Origin: Muriicola sp041358175
GTDB lineage: Bacteria; Bacteroidota; Bacteroidia; Flavobacteriales; Flavobacteriaceae
Assembly (NCBI RefSeq): GCF_041358175.1
Contig: NZ_JBGKBE010000002.1
Span: 124,001 to 188,000, forward strand
DNA length: 64,000 nucleotides
Reading direction: 5' to 3'
The notes under the pieces are model-generated. The model ran no database searches. It was not told the origin of the DNA and worked only from the letters and a program-made list of their open reading frames with translations. This document shows, piece by piece, positions 7,725 to 16,564 of this stretch (positions within the stretch are counted from its first letter, which is position 1; the number at the start of each line of letters is the position of its first letter). The position numbers were made by a program, and so were the translations under genes.

Positions 7725-10118
7725 ATGAAAAAAACACTCTACCTATTTGTCTTTTTAAGTATGTTCACTACCCTTGGGCAGATCACGGAAAAACTAAAGG
7801 ATTTTAAGAAATACGAAGGCTTTTTTCCCTTCTACCATGATCCCTCAAGCGATAAGGTATACATGGAAGTAAAGGATCTTGAGAAAGAGTTTCTTTATGT
7901 GTACTCACTAAGTAGTGGAATTGGAAGTAATGACATAGGTTTGGATCGTGGACAGCTTGGAAATGAGCAAGTTGTATATTTTAAAAAAGCAGGCAATAAG
8001 TTATTGTTAATACAACCCAATCTCAGATTCAGAGCCTTGACAGAGAATGAGTTGGAAAAGAAATCTGTTGAACAGGCCTTTGCGAAATCCATCTTATTCG
8101 GCTTTAAAATTGAAGAAGAAAAAGACGGCACTTATTTTATCGACCTGACAGATTTCCTTATGCAGGATGCTCATGGGGTTAGTGAGCGTTTAAAACGATC
8201 CAAGCAGGGTAATTACAGCCTCGACAAGTCGAAAAGTGCCTTTGACCTGGAAAGAACCAGGGCTTTTCCCAATAATGTAGAATTCGATCTGATGCTTACC
8301 TTTAAAGGTACGCCTGCCGGAAATTATATACGTTCGGTGACTCCAAATCCCGAATTGGTAACCGTATCCCAACATCATTCTTTCATCGCCCTTCCCGATA
8401 CGGGATTTGACATGCGGGAATTTGACCCACGGTCTGGTTCCTATCCCTTTTCATACTATGATTATGCTACTCCTGTAGAGGAATCCCTGATCAAAAGATA
8501 TGTCACACGCCATCGCCTGGAGAAGAAAGATCCCAGTGCAGCGTTGAGCGAGGCTGTGGAACCAATTGTTTATTATCTTGACAATGGTACTCCCGAACCC
8601 GTTCGCTCTGCCCTGCTGGAGGGAGGACGCTGGTGGAACCAGGCTTTTGAAGCTATCGGTTACAAGGATGCTTTTCAACTCAAAATGTTGCCCGATGATG
8701 CCGATCCGCTGGATGTGCGTTACAATGTAATCCAATGGGTACATCGCTCTACCAGAGGTTGGAGCTATGGCAGTAGTATTACAGACCCCAGAACGGGAGA
8801 AATCATCAAAGGCCATGTTAGTCTCGGTAGCCTTCGGATCAGACAGGATTTCCTGATCGCTCAGGCCCTTATGGACAAACCTTTTGCAGAGAGGGATGAT
8901 AACGATGAGGCCATGCTAAATATGGCTTTGGCCAGAATCAGGCAGTTATCGGCTCATGAAATTGGGCACACCCTGGGCTTTGCACATAATTTTGCTGCCA
9001 GTACCAACAACCGCGCATCTGTAATGGATTATCCACATCCGTATATCAGCCTGAAAAATGGGATGATAGATTTCTCTGAAGCCTATGACACAGGAATAGG
9101 GGAGTGGGATAAAGTAACGGTTGCTTACTCTTATTCAGACTTCCCGGAGAATACCAATGAAAGGGAAGCCCTGGCTGCAATTCTTCAGGAATCACATCAG
9201 CAGGGTCTAAGGTATATATCTGATCGTGACGCCCGACCATTGGGAAGTGCACATATCCTGGGTCATCTCTGGGATAACGGAGGGAGTGCCAGTGAGGAAT
9301 TAAACAGGTTGCTTGAACTGCGCGAAGTCGCCATTGATAATTTCTCAATTGACAATATACGTTCGGGAGAGCCAAATTCTGTTCTGGAGGACGTATTTGT
9401 TCCGCTGTATTTCCTGCACAGGTATCAAATTGAAGCCGCGGTAAAAAGTATAGGCGGATTAAATTACAATTACGCGGTAAAAGGAGATGGGCAGGTAGTC
9501 GTCGAATCCCTGTCATCCAAAGAGCAAAAGGAAGCCTTAAAAAGCGCCTTAAAGACATTGGATGCATCTGTGATTGCCATCCCTGAGGAAAAACTGACTT
9601 TATTTCCCCCCAGAGCAATAGGACATGCGAGAACCAGAGAATCTATTAACGGTAAAACCGGAGTTTCCTTTGATGCTTTGTCTGCTGCTGAAACTGCTGC
9701 AGACATGAGCCTCAGCCTTCTCTTTCACCCTGAAAGGGCTTCACGCCTTATTCAGCAAAAAGGTCTTGAATCCTCACAATTGGGACTGGATGAATTATTT
9801 CAGTCAGTAATTGATGAAACGATTAATAAAACACATAAAGATGGCTATCTAAATACCGTACAAAAATCGATAAATTATCGCGTCTTAATGCATTTAATGA
9901 ATCTGGCGGCACATGAAGATGTTCATCCCCAGGTTAATGCGCTGGCTAATGCCAGTTTGACTGAGCTACAAATGCGTCTGAGAAGCTCTTCTGATCCCGA
10001 CGCCAGGGAAATGGTGAGACGAATAACATTTTTTAATGAGAACAGAGACGATTTTAAGGTAATTTCTTCTCCTGAAATCCCGGATGGTTCACCTATAGGC
10101 ATGGCCTGTTCACAATAA
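7725..10118 (+). CDS. Secreted zinc-dependent metalloprotease (DUF5117/DUF4953 type)
   Basis: This 797-residue protein has a short signal peptide (MKKTLYLFVFLSMFTTLGQ). The extended metzincin zinc motif is HEIGHTLGFAH, with zinc ligands H411, H415 and H421 and catalytic E412. A Met-turn-like SVMDYPHPY follows about 20 residues later. Upstream are the beta-rich DUF5117-like region (PFYHDPSSDKVYMEV, then EKEFLYVYSLSSGIGSND) and, after the catalytic domain, a long helical C-terminal part. The family is common in Bacteroidota and predicted to be exported, but its substrates are unknown. The promoter region holds TAAATTTA, one base from the TAnnTTTG consensus. The threonine aldolase gene follows after 15 bases, so the two may be cotranscribed. 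Confidence 0.9.
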   Translation: MKKTLYLFVFLSMFTTLGQITEKLKDFKKYEGFFPFYHDPSSDKVYMEVKDLEKEFLYVYSLSSGIGSNDIGLDRGQLGNEQVVYFKKAGNKLLLIQPNLRFRALTENELEKKSVEQAFAKSILFGFKIEEEKDGTYFIDLTDFLMQDAHGVSERLKRSKQGNYSLDKSKSAFDLERTRAFPNNVEFDLMLTFKGTPAGNYIRSVTPNPELVTVSQHHSFIALPDTGFDMREFDPRSGSYPFSYYDYATPVEESLIKRYVTRHRLEKKDPSAALSEAVEPIVYYLDNGTPEPVRSALLEGGRWWNQAFEAIGYKDAFQLKMLPDDADPLDVRYNVIQWVHRSTRGWSYGSSITDPRTGEIIKGHVSLGSLRIRQDFLIAQALMDKPFAERDDNDEAMLNMALARIRQLSAHEIGHTLGFAHNFAASTNNRASVMDYPHPYISLKNGMIDFSEAYDTGIGEWDKVTVAYSYSDFPENTNEREALAAILQESHQQGLRYISDRDARPLGSAHILGHLWDNGGSASEELNRLLELREVAIDNFSIDNIRSGEPNSVLEDVFVPLYFLHRYQIEAAVKSIGGLNYNYAVKGDGQVVVESLSSKEQKEALKSALKTLDASVIAIPEEKLTLFPPRAIGHARTRESINGKTGVSFDALSAAETAADMSLSLLFHPERASRLIQQKGLESSQLGLDELFQSVIDETINKTHKDGYLNTVQKSINYRVLMHLMNLAAHEDVHPQVNALANASLTELQMRLRSSSDPDAREMVRRITFFNENRDDFKVISSPEIPDGSPIGMACSQ

Positions 10119-10133
10119 TTATTCTGAGTTTAT

Positions 10134-11165
10134 ATGCAGATCAATCTAATAAGTGATACCGTAACAAAACCGACTGCTGCGATGCTAGATGCCATGATGT
10201 CGGCAGAGGTAGGGGATGATGTTTTTAAGGCCGATCCGTCGGTTAACGCATTGGAAGAGAAAGTAGCGAAATTATTCGGCATGGATTCCGCCCTGTTTTT
10301 TCCCAGCGGCACTATGGCCAATCAAACGGCAATAAAAATTCATACCAATCCCGGAGATCAGCTTATCTGCGATAAATATGCCCATGTCTATAACTACGAA
10401 GGCGGCGGGGTGAGCTTTAACAGCGGGGTGTCCTGTAAACTTGTAGACGGACACCGGGGTATGATGAAGGCAGAACAGGTGCAGGCTGCCATCAATCCTC
10501 CCGATTTCTATCACAGTCCGCTCACCTCCCTGGTCTGTATTGAAAACACAACCAACAAAGGTGGGGGTGCTTGCTGGGATTTCGAAGAATTAAAAGCGAT
10601 ACGGAAAGTTTGTGACAAGCACGAGCTGGGTTATCACCTTGATGGTGCCCGACTCTGGAATGCACTGGTGGCGAAAAATGAGGACCCAAGGGCTTATGGC
10701 AGGCTGTTCGACACCATCAGTATATGCCTGAGCAAAGGTCTTGGTTGTCCGGTTGGTTCTGTGCTGGTAGGGAAAAAAGAATATATGGACAAAGCCTTGA
10801 GAATCCGGAAAGTATTGGGTGGCGGGATGCGTCAGGCGGGATATCTTGCGGCTGCCGGTATCTATGCCCTAGACCATCATGTTGACCGACTAAAAGAAGA
10901 CCATTTAAGGGCTCAGGAACTTGGAACCCAACTACAGAAATCACCCATTGTAAAGCAGGTAGAACCCATTGAGACCAACATCATCATCTTTGAACTTGAT
11001 GAAGCCAAGTGCTCTACAGAAAGATTCCTGGAAGAATTAGAAAAAAAGGGTATTCAGATTATTGGTATGGGACAGGGTAAATTGCGGATGGTTACTCATA
11101 TGGATTACACAGCAGAAATGCACGATCACACCCTGCAGATCCTGGCCTCCTTAGGGGAGTTGTGA
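10134..11165 (+). CDS. ltaE: Low-specificity L-threonine aldolase
   Basis: This 343-residue PLP fold-type I enzyme cleaves L-threonine or allo-threonine to glycine and acetaldehyde. The N-terminal INLISDTVTKPT, the GDDVF segment and FPSGTMANQTA are typical. The PLP aspartate lies in HLDGARLWNA and the Schiff-base lysine is K201 in CLSKGLGCPVGS. RIRKVLGGGMRQAG is a further family block. Length is normal. Its 3' end overlaps the 3' end of the convergent YegP-like gene by 15 bases, so neither gene has room for a separate terminator there. Confidence 0.95.
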   Translation: MQINLISDTVTKPTAAMLDAMMSAEVGDDVFKADPSVNALEEKVAKLFGMDSALFFPSGTMANQTAIKIHTNPGDQLICDKYAHVYNYEGGGVSFNSGVSCKLVDGHRGMMKAEQVQAAINPPDFYHSPLTSLVCIENTTNKGGGACWDFEELKAIRKVCDKHELGYHLDGARLWNALVAKNEDPRAYGRLFDTISICLSKGLGCPVGSVLVGKKEYMDKALRIRKVLGGGMRQAGYLAAAGIYALDHHVDRLKEDHLRAQELGTQLQKSPIVKQVEPIETNIIIFELDEAKCSTERFLEELEKKGIQIIGMGQGKLRMVTHMDYTAEMHDHTLQILASLGEL

Positions 11166-11474
11166 TTGATCTAACCCGGAGATCCTGTTTCGGAAATTCG
11201 TAATGCCGTTTTCCATACCGGCCTCCGAGGAGTAGTCCTTGCTGGTTCCAATAATACTTCCACGTTGATCTTTTAGTGTAAAATGAAATTTCCCATTGTG
11301 ACTGGTCTTTCTTTCAAAGACAGAAGGTTTGGAAACCAGGGGAGGGAGTTGTTTCAGAGTGGCGGAGAGTTCCTTTTTTGTAGGGAAAGGAACGCTCTGC
11401 AATATAGAATTGCCTCCCTTTGCAGTGACTACAAAGCTATATAGATCATTTTTGTCCTTTTTTACTTCTATCAT
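11151..11474 (-). CDS. YegP-like DUF1508 domain protein
   Basis: This 107-residue protein carries one or two degenerate DUF1508 (YegP) repeats. The first covers about residues 1-50 (FVVTAKGGNSILQS) and the second is the clearer KFHFTLKDQRGSIIGTSKDY followed by SEAGMENGITNFR. The family is small, cytosolic and of unknown biochemical role. The ATG at 11474 is preferred over a TTG seven codons upstream. The 3' end overlaps ltaE. Confidence 0.75.
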   Translation of the reverse strand: MIEVKKDKNDLYSFVVTAKGGNSILQSVPFPTKKELSATLKQLPPLVSKPSVFERKTSHNGKFHFTLKDQRGSIIGTSKDYSSEAGMENGITNFRNRISGLDQSQLP

Positions 11475-11515
11475 CTTGAATATTGCTAATTGCAATAAAG
11501 CCGTAATCGCTTTTG

Positions 11516-11842
11516 TTATTTAAAGAGGGAATCCATCCCCGGAATATTAGGCATGCCCTCCTTTGCCACAGCAGCCAATTCTGCTTCCTGCACTTCGGTG
11601 GCCCTGGAAATGGCTTTATTTAACGTAATGACAAGATAGTCTTCCAGTTGTTCTTTGTCTTTAAGCAATGCATCTTCTATTTCGATACTCTTGATTTCGC
11701 GGTTAGCCGTAATAGTTACAGAAACTGAGCCATCGGCCGATTTCTCATCAAGAGAAACAGTATCCAGTCGTTTTTTAGTTGCTTCCACTTTGGCACGGGT
11801 CTCTTTGAGTTTTCCCATCATGCCCATCATATCTCCGAACAT
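11516..11842 (-). CDS. ybaB: YbaB/EbfC-family nucleoid-associated protein
   Basis: The 108-residue protein has the YbaB layout: an N-terminal helix rich in Met/Lys (MFGDMMGMMGKLKETRAKVE), a beta sheet with GSVSVTITANREIKSIEI and a C-terminal helix NKAISRATEVQEAEL. YbaB dimers bind DNA and shape the nucleoid. It is not beside dnaX or recR as in many bacteria. It is transcribed divergently from the oligopeptidase gene, with a candidate -7 box (TAAATTTG, minus strand) at 11869-11876. Confidence 0.92.
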   Translation of the reverse strand: MFGDMMGMMGKLKETRAKVEATKKRLDTVSLDEKSADGSVSVTITANREIKSIEIEDALLKDKEQLEDYLVITLNKAISRATEVQEAELAAVAKEGMPNIPGMDSLFK

Positions 11843-11868
11843 ATAATTTTAATTTAGTATTAGATTCT

Positions 11869-11876
11869 CAAATTTA
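11869..11876 (-). promoter_or_regulatory. Candidate -7 promoter box for ybaB
   Basis: Minus-strand TAAATTTG matches TAnnTTTG and ends 26 bases before the ybaB ATG. No convincing -33 TTG is seen. Confidence 0.4.
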
Positions 11877-11906
11877 CTAATTTGCCCGGATTTTAAACCA
11901 TACCAG

Positions 11907-14042
11907 ATGCTTCTATCGAAAAAACACTTCATTCTCCCATTAAGTATTATTTTTGCAGTTTCTTGCCAAAACCAAAACAACGAGATGGTAGATGTAAGCC
12001 CTCCAGTCGCTAAAAAAGACCCTAAGAATCTCGAAATCCACGGAGATGTCAGGGTGGACAACTACTATTGGATGAATGATCGGGAAGATCCGGAAGTCAT
12101 TGCATTCCTCGAGAAGGAGAACGAGTATTACAAGGCGAAAACAGCCCATACCCAACCCTTGCAGGATAGTCTTTTCCACGAAATGAGATCGAGAATTAAG
12201 GAAGATGACAGCTCGGTCCCGTATAAGCGTAATGGCTATTGGTATATTACTCGTTTTGAAACCGGGAAGGAATACCCGATTTATTCCCGAAAGAAAGAGA
12301 AGCTGGAAGCTGACGAAGAAGTGATGTTTGACGGAAATGAACTGGCTGAAGGGCACGAATTTTTTCGTTTAACCGGCATCTCGGTGAGTCCGGATAACAC
12401 CATGGCAGCATTTGGCAGGGATACGGTTTCGAGGCGACAATACTACATAAAGATTAAAAACCTCGTCACAGGGGAAATATATCCCGATAAAATTGAAAAC
12501 ACTACCGGGGGTTCGGTCTGGGCCAAAGACAACAAAACCTTATTTTACACTAAAAAAGATCCTGTAACCCTGCGTTCAGACAAGATTTACAAACATGTTC
12601 TGGGAACTTCCTCGGAAGAAGACGAACTGGTTTATCACGAAACGGATGAGACTTATAACACCTATGTCTATAAATCCAAATCACAGGATTATATTATCAT
12701 TGGATCTAACAGTACGCTCACCTCAGAATACCGAATCCTGGCGGCAGACGATCCTAATGGAACTTTTAAGGTTTTCTCCCCCAGGACAAGGGGGCTGGAA
12801 TATGCGATCTATCATTTTGGGTCGGATTTCTACATTCTCACTAACAAGGACGGGGCTACAAATTTTAAATTGATGAAGACCTCCGAAAAGGCTACTTCTT
12901 CAGAAAACTGGGAGGAATATTTACCTCACCGGGAGGAAGTATTGTTGGAGGATATTGAAATTTTTAAGGATTATCTCGTGGTATCAGAAAGGGATAATGG
13001 CCTGAACAAAATTAAAGTCAGCCGATGGGACGGAAGTGATACGTATTATCTCCCTTTTAACAATGAGACCTACGTGGCCTATCCTTATGTCAACCTTGAT
13101 TATGATACAAAATACCTGAGGTATATCTACAATTCGATGACCTCTCCTTACGCCATCATTGATTTTAATATGGAGTCCAGGGAGGAAGTCATACTGAAGC
13201 AACAGGAAGTCCTTGGAGGGAAGTTCCAGGCTGAGAATTACCATTCACAACGAATCTGGGCCACGGCTCGGGACGGTGTCAGGGTACCCATTTCATTGGT
13301 GTATCATAAAGACACCCCTTTAGACGGTACTTCTCCACTACTGCAGTACGCCTACGGGTCATACGGTGCTACAATAGATCCATCCTTTTCAACTACCCGT
13401 CTCAGTCTTTTAGACCGGGGGTTTATTTACGCCATTTCGCATGTAAGAGGAGGAGAGTACCTGGGAAGACCCTGGTACGAAGATGGAAAACTACTTAGGA
13501 AAAAAAATACGTTTACCGATTTTGTCGACTGCTCTAAATTTCTCATCGAGGAAAAATTTACCAGTCCTGAGCATCTCTATGCCCTGGGAGGTTCAGCGGG
13601 AGGCTTGCTGATGGGTGCGGTGGTAAATATGGCCCCGGAACTGTATCAGGGTGTAATTGCGGCAGTTCCTTTTGTGGATGTGGTTACTACCATGCTGGAT
13701 GATTCGATCCCTTTGACCACAGGGGAATACGACGAATGGGGAAACCCCAACGAAAAAAAGTATTACAACTATATGTTGTCATATTCACCTTATGACAATG
13801 TGCAGAAACAGGCTTATCCTAATTTATACGTTACTACCGGACTCCATGATTCTCAGGTGCAGTATTGGGAGCCGGCTAAATGGGTTGCCAAACTAAGGGA
13901 GTACAAAACAGATCAGAACAAACTCTATCTCGATACAAATATGGATGCGGGACATGGGGGAGCTTCAGGCCGTTTTGAAGCCCTGAAGGAAACGGCCAAG
14001 GAGTTTGCATTTCTGCTCGATTTGGAGGGAAAAGACCAATAA
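11907..14042 (+). CDS. ptrB: S9 prolyl oligopeptidase / oligopeptidase B-like lipoprotein
   Basis: This 711-residue serine peptidase has the S9A layout: an N-terminal segment, a seven-bladed propeller (about residues 70-430) and a C-terminal alpha/beta hydrolase. The catalytic triad is S563 (ALGGSAGGLL), D648 (TGLHDSQVQ) and H683 (DAGHGGASG). RVDNYYWMNDREDPEVIAFL is typical of oligopeptidase B, which cleaves short peptides after Arg or Lys. The start has a lipobox (SIIFAVSC, Cys20), so it is a lipoprotein on the periplasmic side, unlike cytosolic E. coli PtrB. The gene runs divergently from ybaB. Confidence 0.9.
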   Translation: MLLSKKHFILPLSIIFAVSCQNQNNEMVDVSPPVAKKDPKNLEIHGDVRVDNYYWMNDREDPEVIAFLEKENEYYKAKTAHTQPLQDSLFHEMRSRIKEDDSSVPYKRNGYWYITRFETGKEYPIYSRKKEKLEADEEVMFDGNELAEGHEFFRLTGISVSPDNTMAAFGRDTVSRRQYYIKIKNLVTGEIYPDKIENTTGGSVWAKDNKTLFYTKKDPVTLRSDKIYKHVLGTSSEEDELVYHETDETYNTYVYKSKSQDYIIIGSNSTLTSEYRILAADDPNGTFKVFSPRTRGLEYAIYHFGSDFYILTNKDGATNFKLMKTSEKATSSENWEEYLPHREEVLLEDIEIFKDYLVVSERDNGLNKIKVSRWDGSDTYYLPFNNETYVAYPYVNLDYDTKYLRYIYNSMTSPYAIIDFNMESREEVILKQQEVLGGKFQAENYHSQRIWATARDGVRVPISLVYHKDTPLDGTSPLLQYAYGSYGATIDPSFSTTRLSLLDRGFIYAISHVRGGEYLGRPWYEDGKLLRKKNTFTDFVDCSKFLIEEKFTSPEHLYALGGSAGGLLMGAVVNMAPELYQGVIAAVPFVDVVTTMLDDSIPLTTGEYDEWGNPNEKKYYNYMLSYSPYDNVQKQAYPNLYVTTGLHDSQVQYWEPAKWVAKLREYKTDQNKLYLDTNMDAGHGGASGRFEALKETAKEFAFLLDLEGKDQ

Positions 14043-14056
14043 TTAAAAAAAAGTAG

Positions 14057-14064
14057 TAATTTTG
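14057..14064 (+). promoter_or_regulatory. Candidate -7 promoter box upstream of the cysteine-synthase-like gene
   Basis: TAATTTTG matches TAnnTTTG, 45 bases before the ATG at 14110, in the short gap after the oligopeptidase stop. No good -33 TTG was found. Confidence 0.4.
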
Positions 14065-14109
14065 GCCCTGAAATACCGTTAACAAAGGGTGTTTCAACAA
14101 AACAACTTT

Positions 14110-15150
14110 ATGGAACAAACGATTAACGCCCATAATTCAATCCTCGATCTTATTGGTAATACTCCTCTGATTAAACTAAATCAGATCACCAGTGCTATGG
14201 ATGGGGAGTTCTATGCCAAGATGGAAGCTTTTAATCCAGGACATTCCGCAAAAGACAGAATTGCTGCTTTTATAATCGAAGAGGCAGAACGCAAGGGGAT
14301 ACTGAAGAAAGGAAGTACCATAATCGAAACTACATCTGGTAATACAGGCTTTAGCCTGGCCATGGTGAGTATCGTAAAAGGATACAAGTGTATACTAGCG
14401 GTCAGTTCTAAATCGTCTCAGGACAAAATAGATATGCTCCGTACTATGGGGGCAGAAGTTTACGTATGTCCGGCACATGTAAGCGCCGACGATCCGCGTT
14501 CTTACTACGAGGTGGCCAAACGACTTCATCAGGAGACCGAAAATTCTATTTATATCAATCAATATTTTAATGAATTAAATATTGAAGCTCATTACAGGAC
14601 TACTGGCCCGGAGATCTGGGAGCAGACAAAGGGACAGATCACACACTTTATTGCCTGCAGTGGGACCGGGGGTACGATTTCTGGTACAGCGCGATTTTTA
14701 AAGGAGATGAATCCCGAAATAAAGGTGATAGGTGTAGATGCTTACGGCTCGGTTCTGAAGAAGTATCACGAAACCGGAAAAATGGATAAGAATGAGATTT
14801 ATCCGTACCGGATTGAAGGATTGGGTAAAAACCTGATTCCGGATGCCACAGATTTTAACATCATAGACAGCTTTATAAAGGTAACAGATAAAGAAAGTGC
14901 ACATACTGCGAGGGAGATTGCCAGGACCGAAGGGATTTTCGCAGGCTATACCTCAGGTGCTGTAATCCAGGCAGTGAAGCAATTGAATGAACTTGGAGAA
15001 TTTAGCAAAGACAGTAAAGTGGTTGTTATTTTCCCTGATCACGGCTCCAGATATATGAGTAAAGTGTACAGTGATAAGTGGATGGAAGCCCAGGGATTCC
15101 TTTCAGAGGTTCAAACGAGCCAGGAGAAAAAGGCTGAGATTGTAAAATAA
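14110..15150 (+). CDS. PLP-dependent cysteine synthase-family enzyme, candidate cysteate synthase
   Basis: This 346-residue fold-type II PLP enzyme has no C-terminal CBS domain. The internal aldimine lysine is K48 in NPGHSAKDRIA, the substrate loop is ETTSGNTGFS and the phosphate-binding loop is SGTGGTISG. In ordinary cysteine synthases the lysine motif reads NPxxSVKDR, so His and Ala here are notable. It could make cysteine from an activated serine. Because the next gene is an AONS/SPT-like acyltransferase, it could instead be the cysteate synthase that joins sulfite to O-phosphoserine for capnine lipids. That role is inferred from context. A GTG at 14089 could extend it by seven codons, but the ATG is preferred. 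A strong terminator follows. Confidence 0.85.
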   Translation: MEQTINAHNSILDLIGNTPLIKLNQITSAMDGEFYAKMEAFNPGHSAKDRIAAFIIEEAERKGILKKGSTIIETTSGNTGFSLAMVSIVKGYKCILAVSSKSSQDKIDMLRTMGAEVYVCPAHVSADDPRSYYEVAKRLHQETENSIYINQYFNELNIEAHYRTTGPEIWEQTKGQITHFIACSGTGGTISGTARFLKEMNPEIKVIGVDAYGSVLKKYHETGKMDKNEIYPYRIEGLGKNLIPDATDFNIIDSFIKVTDKESAHTAREIARTEGIFAGYTSGAVIQAVKQLNELGEFSKDSKVVVIFPDHGSRYMSKVYSDKWMEAQGFLSEVQTSQEKKAEIVK

Positions 15151-15173
15151 AGAACTGTATTCACAAGATAAGT

Positions 15174-15204
15174 GGCAGTGGGTGTAAACTCGCTGCCTTT
15201 TTTT
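15174..15204 (+). terminator. Intrinsic terminator after the cysteine-synthase-like gene
   Basis: GGCAGTGGGT and ACTCGCTGCC form a 10-bp stem (two G-U pairs) with a GTAA loop, followed by seven T residues. It separates this gene from the downstream AONS-like gene. Confidence 0.85.
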
Positions 15205-15244
15205 ATGGTTAGAAATAATTTTATGATTCGTGGGTAAAAATCCA

Positions 15245-15252
15245 TAGTTTTG
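15245..15252 (+). promoter_or_regulatory. Candidate -7 promoter box upstream of the AONS/CFAT-like gene
   Basis: TAGTTTTG matches TAnnTTTG and ends 20 bases before the ATG at 15273, downstream of the terminator at 15174-15204, so the gene seems to have its own promoter. No clear -33 TTG. Confidence 0.45.
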
Positions 15253-15272
15253 CAGAAACCAAACCGGGGTAA

Positions 15273-16532
15273 ATGAGAGATTTATTTGACAGGATTATCG
15301 AGAATAAAGGCCCTTTAGGACGATGGGCTTCACAGGCTGAAGGTTACTTCGTTTTTCCAAAATTGGAAGGTCCTATTTCTAACAGGATGAAATTTCAGGG
15401 GAAGGAAGTAATTACCTGGAGTATAAATGATTATCTCGGATTGGCAAACCTGCCGGAGATCAAAAAAGTAGATGGGGAAGCAGCTCATGAATACGGTGCG
15501 GCTTATCCGATGGGAGCCAGGATGATGAGCGGTCAAACTGGTTACCACGAGCAACTCGAAAAGGAACTCGCAGCTTTTGTAAGTAAAGAAGCTTCTTATC
15601 TGCTCAATTTTGGATATCAGGGGATTATGTCTGCGATTGACGCCCTTGTTTCAAAAGACGATATCATAGTTTACGATGTGGATTCTCACGCCTGTATTAT
15701 AGACGGTGTGCGATTGCATATGGGAAAACGATTTACTTTTAAACACAACGATATTGAAAGCCTGGAGAAAAACCTGGAACGAGCCGCAAAGATGGCAGAG
15801 CAAACAGGTGGTGGGATTCTTGTTATCTCAGAAGGGGTTTTTGGTATGCGTGGAGAGCAAGGGAAACTAAAGGAAATTGTTGCCCTGAAAAAGAAATTTA
15901 ATTTCCGACTTCTGGTGGATGATGCCCACGGTTTTGGTACTTTGGGTAAAACGGGAGCCGGAGCCGGAGAAGAACAAGGGGTACAGGACGATATTGATGT
16001 TTACTTTGCCACTTTCGCCAAATCTCTGGCCGGAATAGGAGCTTTCCTGGCGGCTGATCAGGAAATTATTGACTACCTGAAGTATAACCTCAGGTCTCAG
16101 ATGTTCGCGAAATCCCTGCCCATGATTTATGTAAAAGGTGCCTTAAAACGTCTCGACATGCTGAGAAGCATGCCGGAACTGAAAGCCAAATTATGGGAAA
16201 ACGTAGATGCACTGCAGGAAGGTCTCAAAGAAAGAGGTTTTGATATTGGTACCACCTCTAGCTGTGTAACCCCTGTGTATCTCAATGGTAGTATCCCTGA
16301 GGCAATGGCCCTTGTAAAGGATTTGCGGGAAAACTATGGTATTTTCTGTTCCATTGTAGTATATCCGGTAATACCCAAAGGGCTCATATTACTTCGGATG
16401 ATACCGACAGCTACCCATACCATGGAAGACATCTCCATTACACTCGACGCCTTTTCGGCTATTCGCGACAGGTTGGAAAATGGAACCTACAAAAGGTTGT
16501 CAGCTGCTGTTGCTGCTGCCATGGGGGAATAA
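15273..16532 (+). CDS. AONS/SPT-family alpha-oxoamine synthase, candidate cysteate fatty acyltransferase
   Basis: This 419-residue PLP enzyme of the alpha-oxoamine synthase family condenses an amino acid with an acyl thioester and loses CO2. Visible are NDYLGLA, the HACIIDGVRLH block, DDAHGFGTLG (PLP-binding Asp and His) and the Schiff-base K250 in ATFAKSLAGIG, where most serine palmitoyltransferases have TFSKS. Options are serine palmitoyltransferase (sphingolipid) or cysteate acyltransferase (CFAT), which makes the capnine base in gliding flavobacteria. The neighbouring cysteine-synthase-like gene favours CFAT. AONS for biotin is less likely since no bio genes are near. A GNAT-like gene lies convergent just downstream. 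Confidence 0.85.
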   Translation: MRDLFDRIIENKGPLGRWASQAEGYFVFPKLEGPISNRMKFQGKEVITWSINDYLGLANLPEIKKVDGEAAHEYGAAYPMGARMMSGQTGYHEQLEKELAAFVSKEASYLLNFGYQGIMSAIDALVSKDDIIVYDVDSHACIIDGVRLHMGKRFTFKHNDIESLEKNLERAAKMAEQTGGGILVISEGVFGMRGEQGKLKEIVALKKKFNFRLLVDDAHGFGTLGKTGAGAGEEQGVQDDIDVYFATFAKSLAGIGAFLAADQEIIDYLKYNLRSQMFAKSLPMIYVKGALKRLDMLRSMPELKAKLWENVDALQEGLKERGFDIGTTSSCVTPVYLNGSIPEAMALVKDLRENYGIFCSIVVYPVIPKGLILLRMIPTATHTMEDISITLDAFSAIRDRLENGTYKRLSAAVAAAMGE

Positions 16533-16564
16533 ACGACTTCCGGGGAATCTGCGAATTATAGAGA

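Noticed and set aside
9046..9618. Minus-strand 190-codon open frame
   Set aside because: It is antisense to the metalloprotease gene; composition (many Trp, Cys, Pro, His) is that of a non-coding shadow frame.
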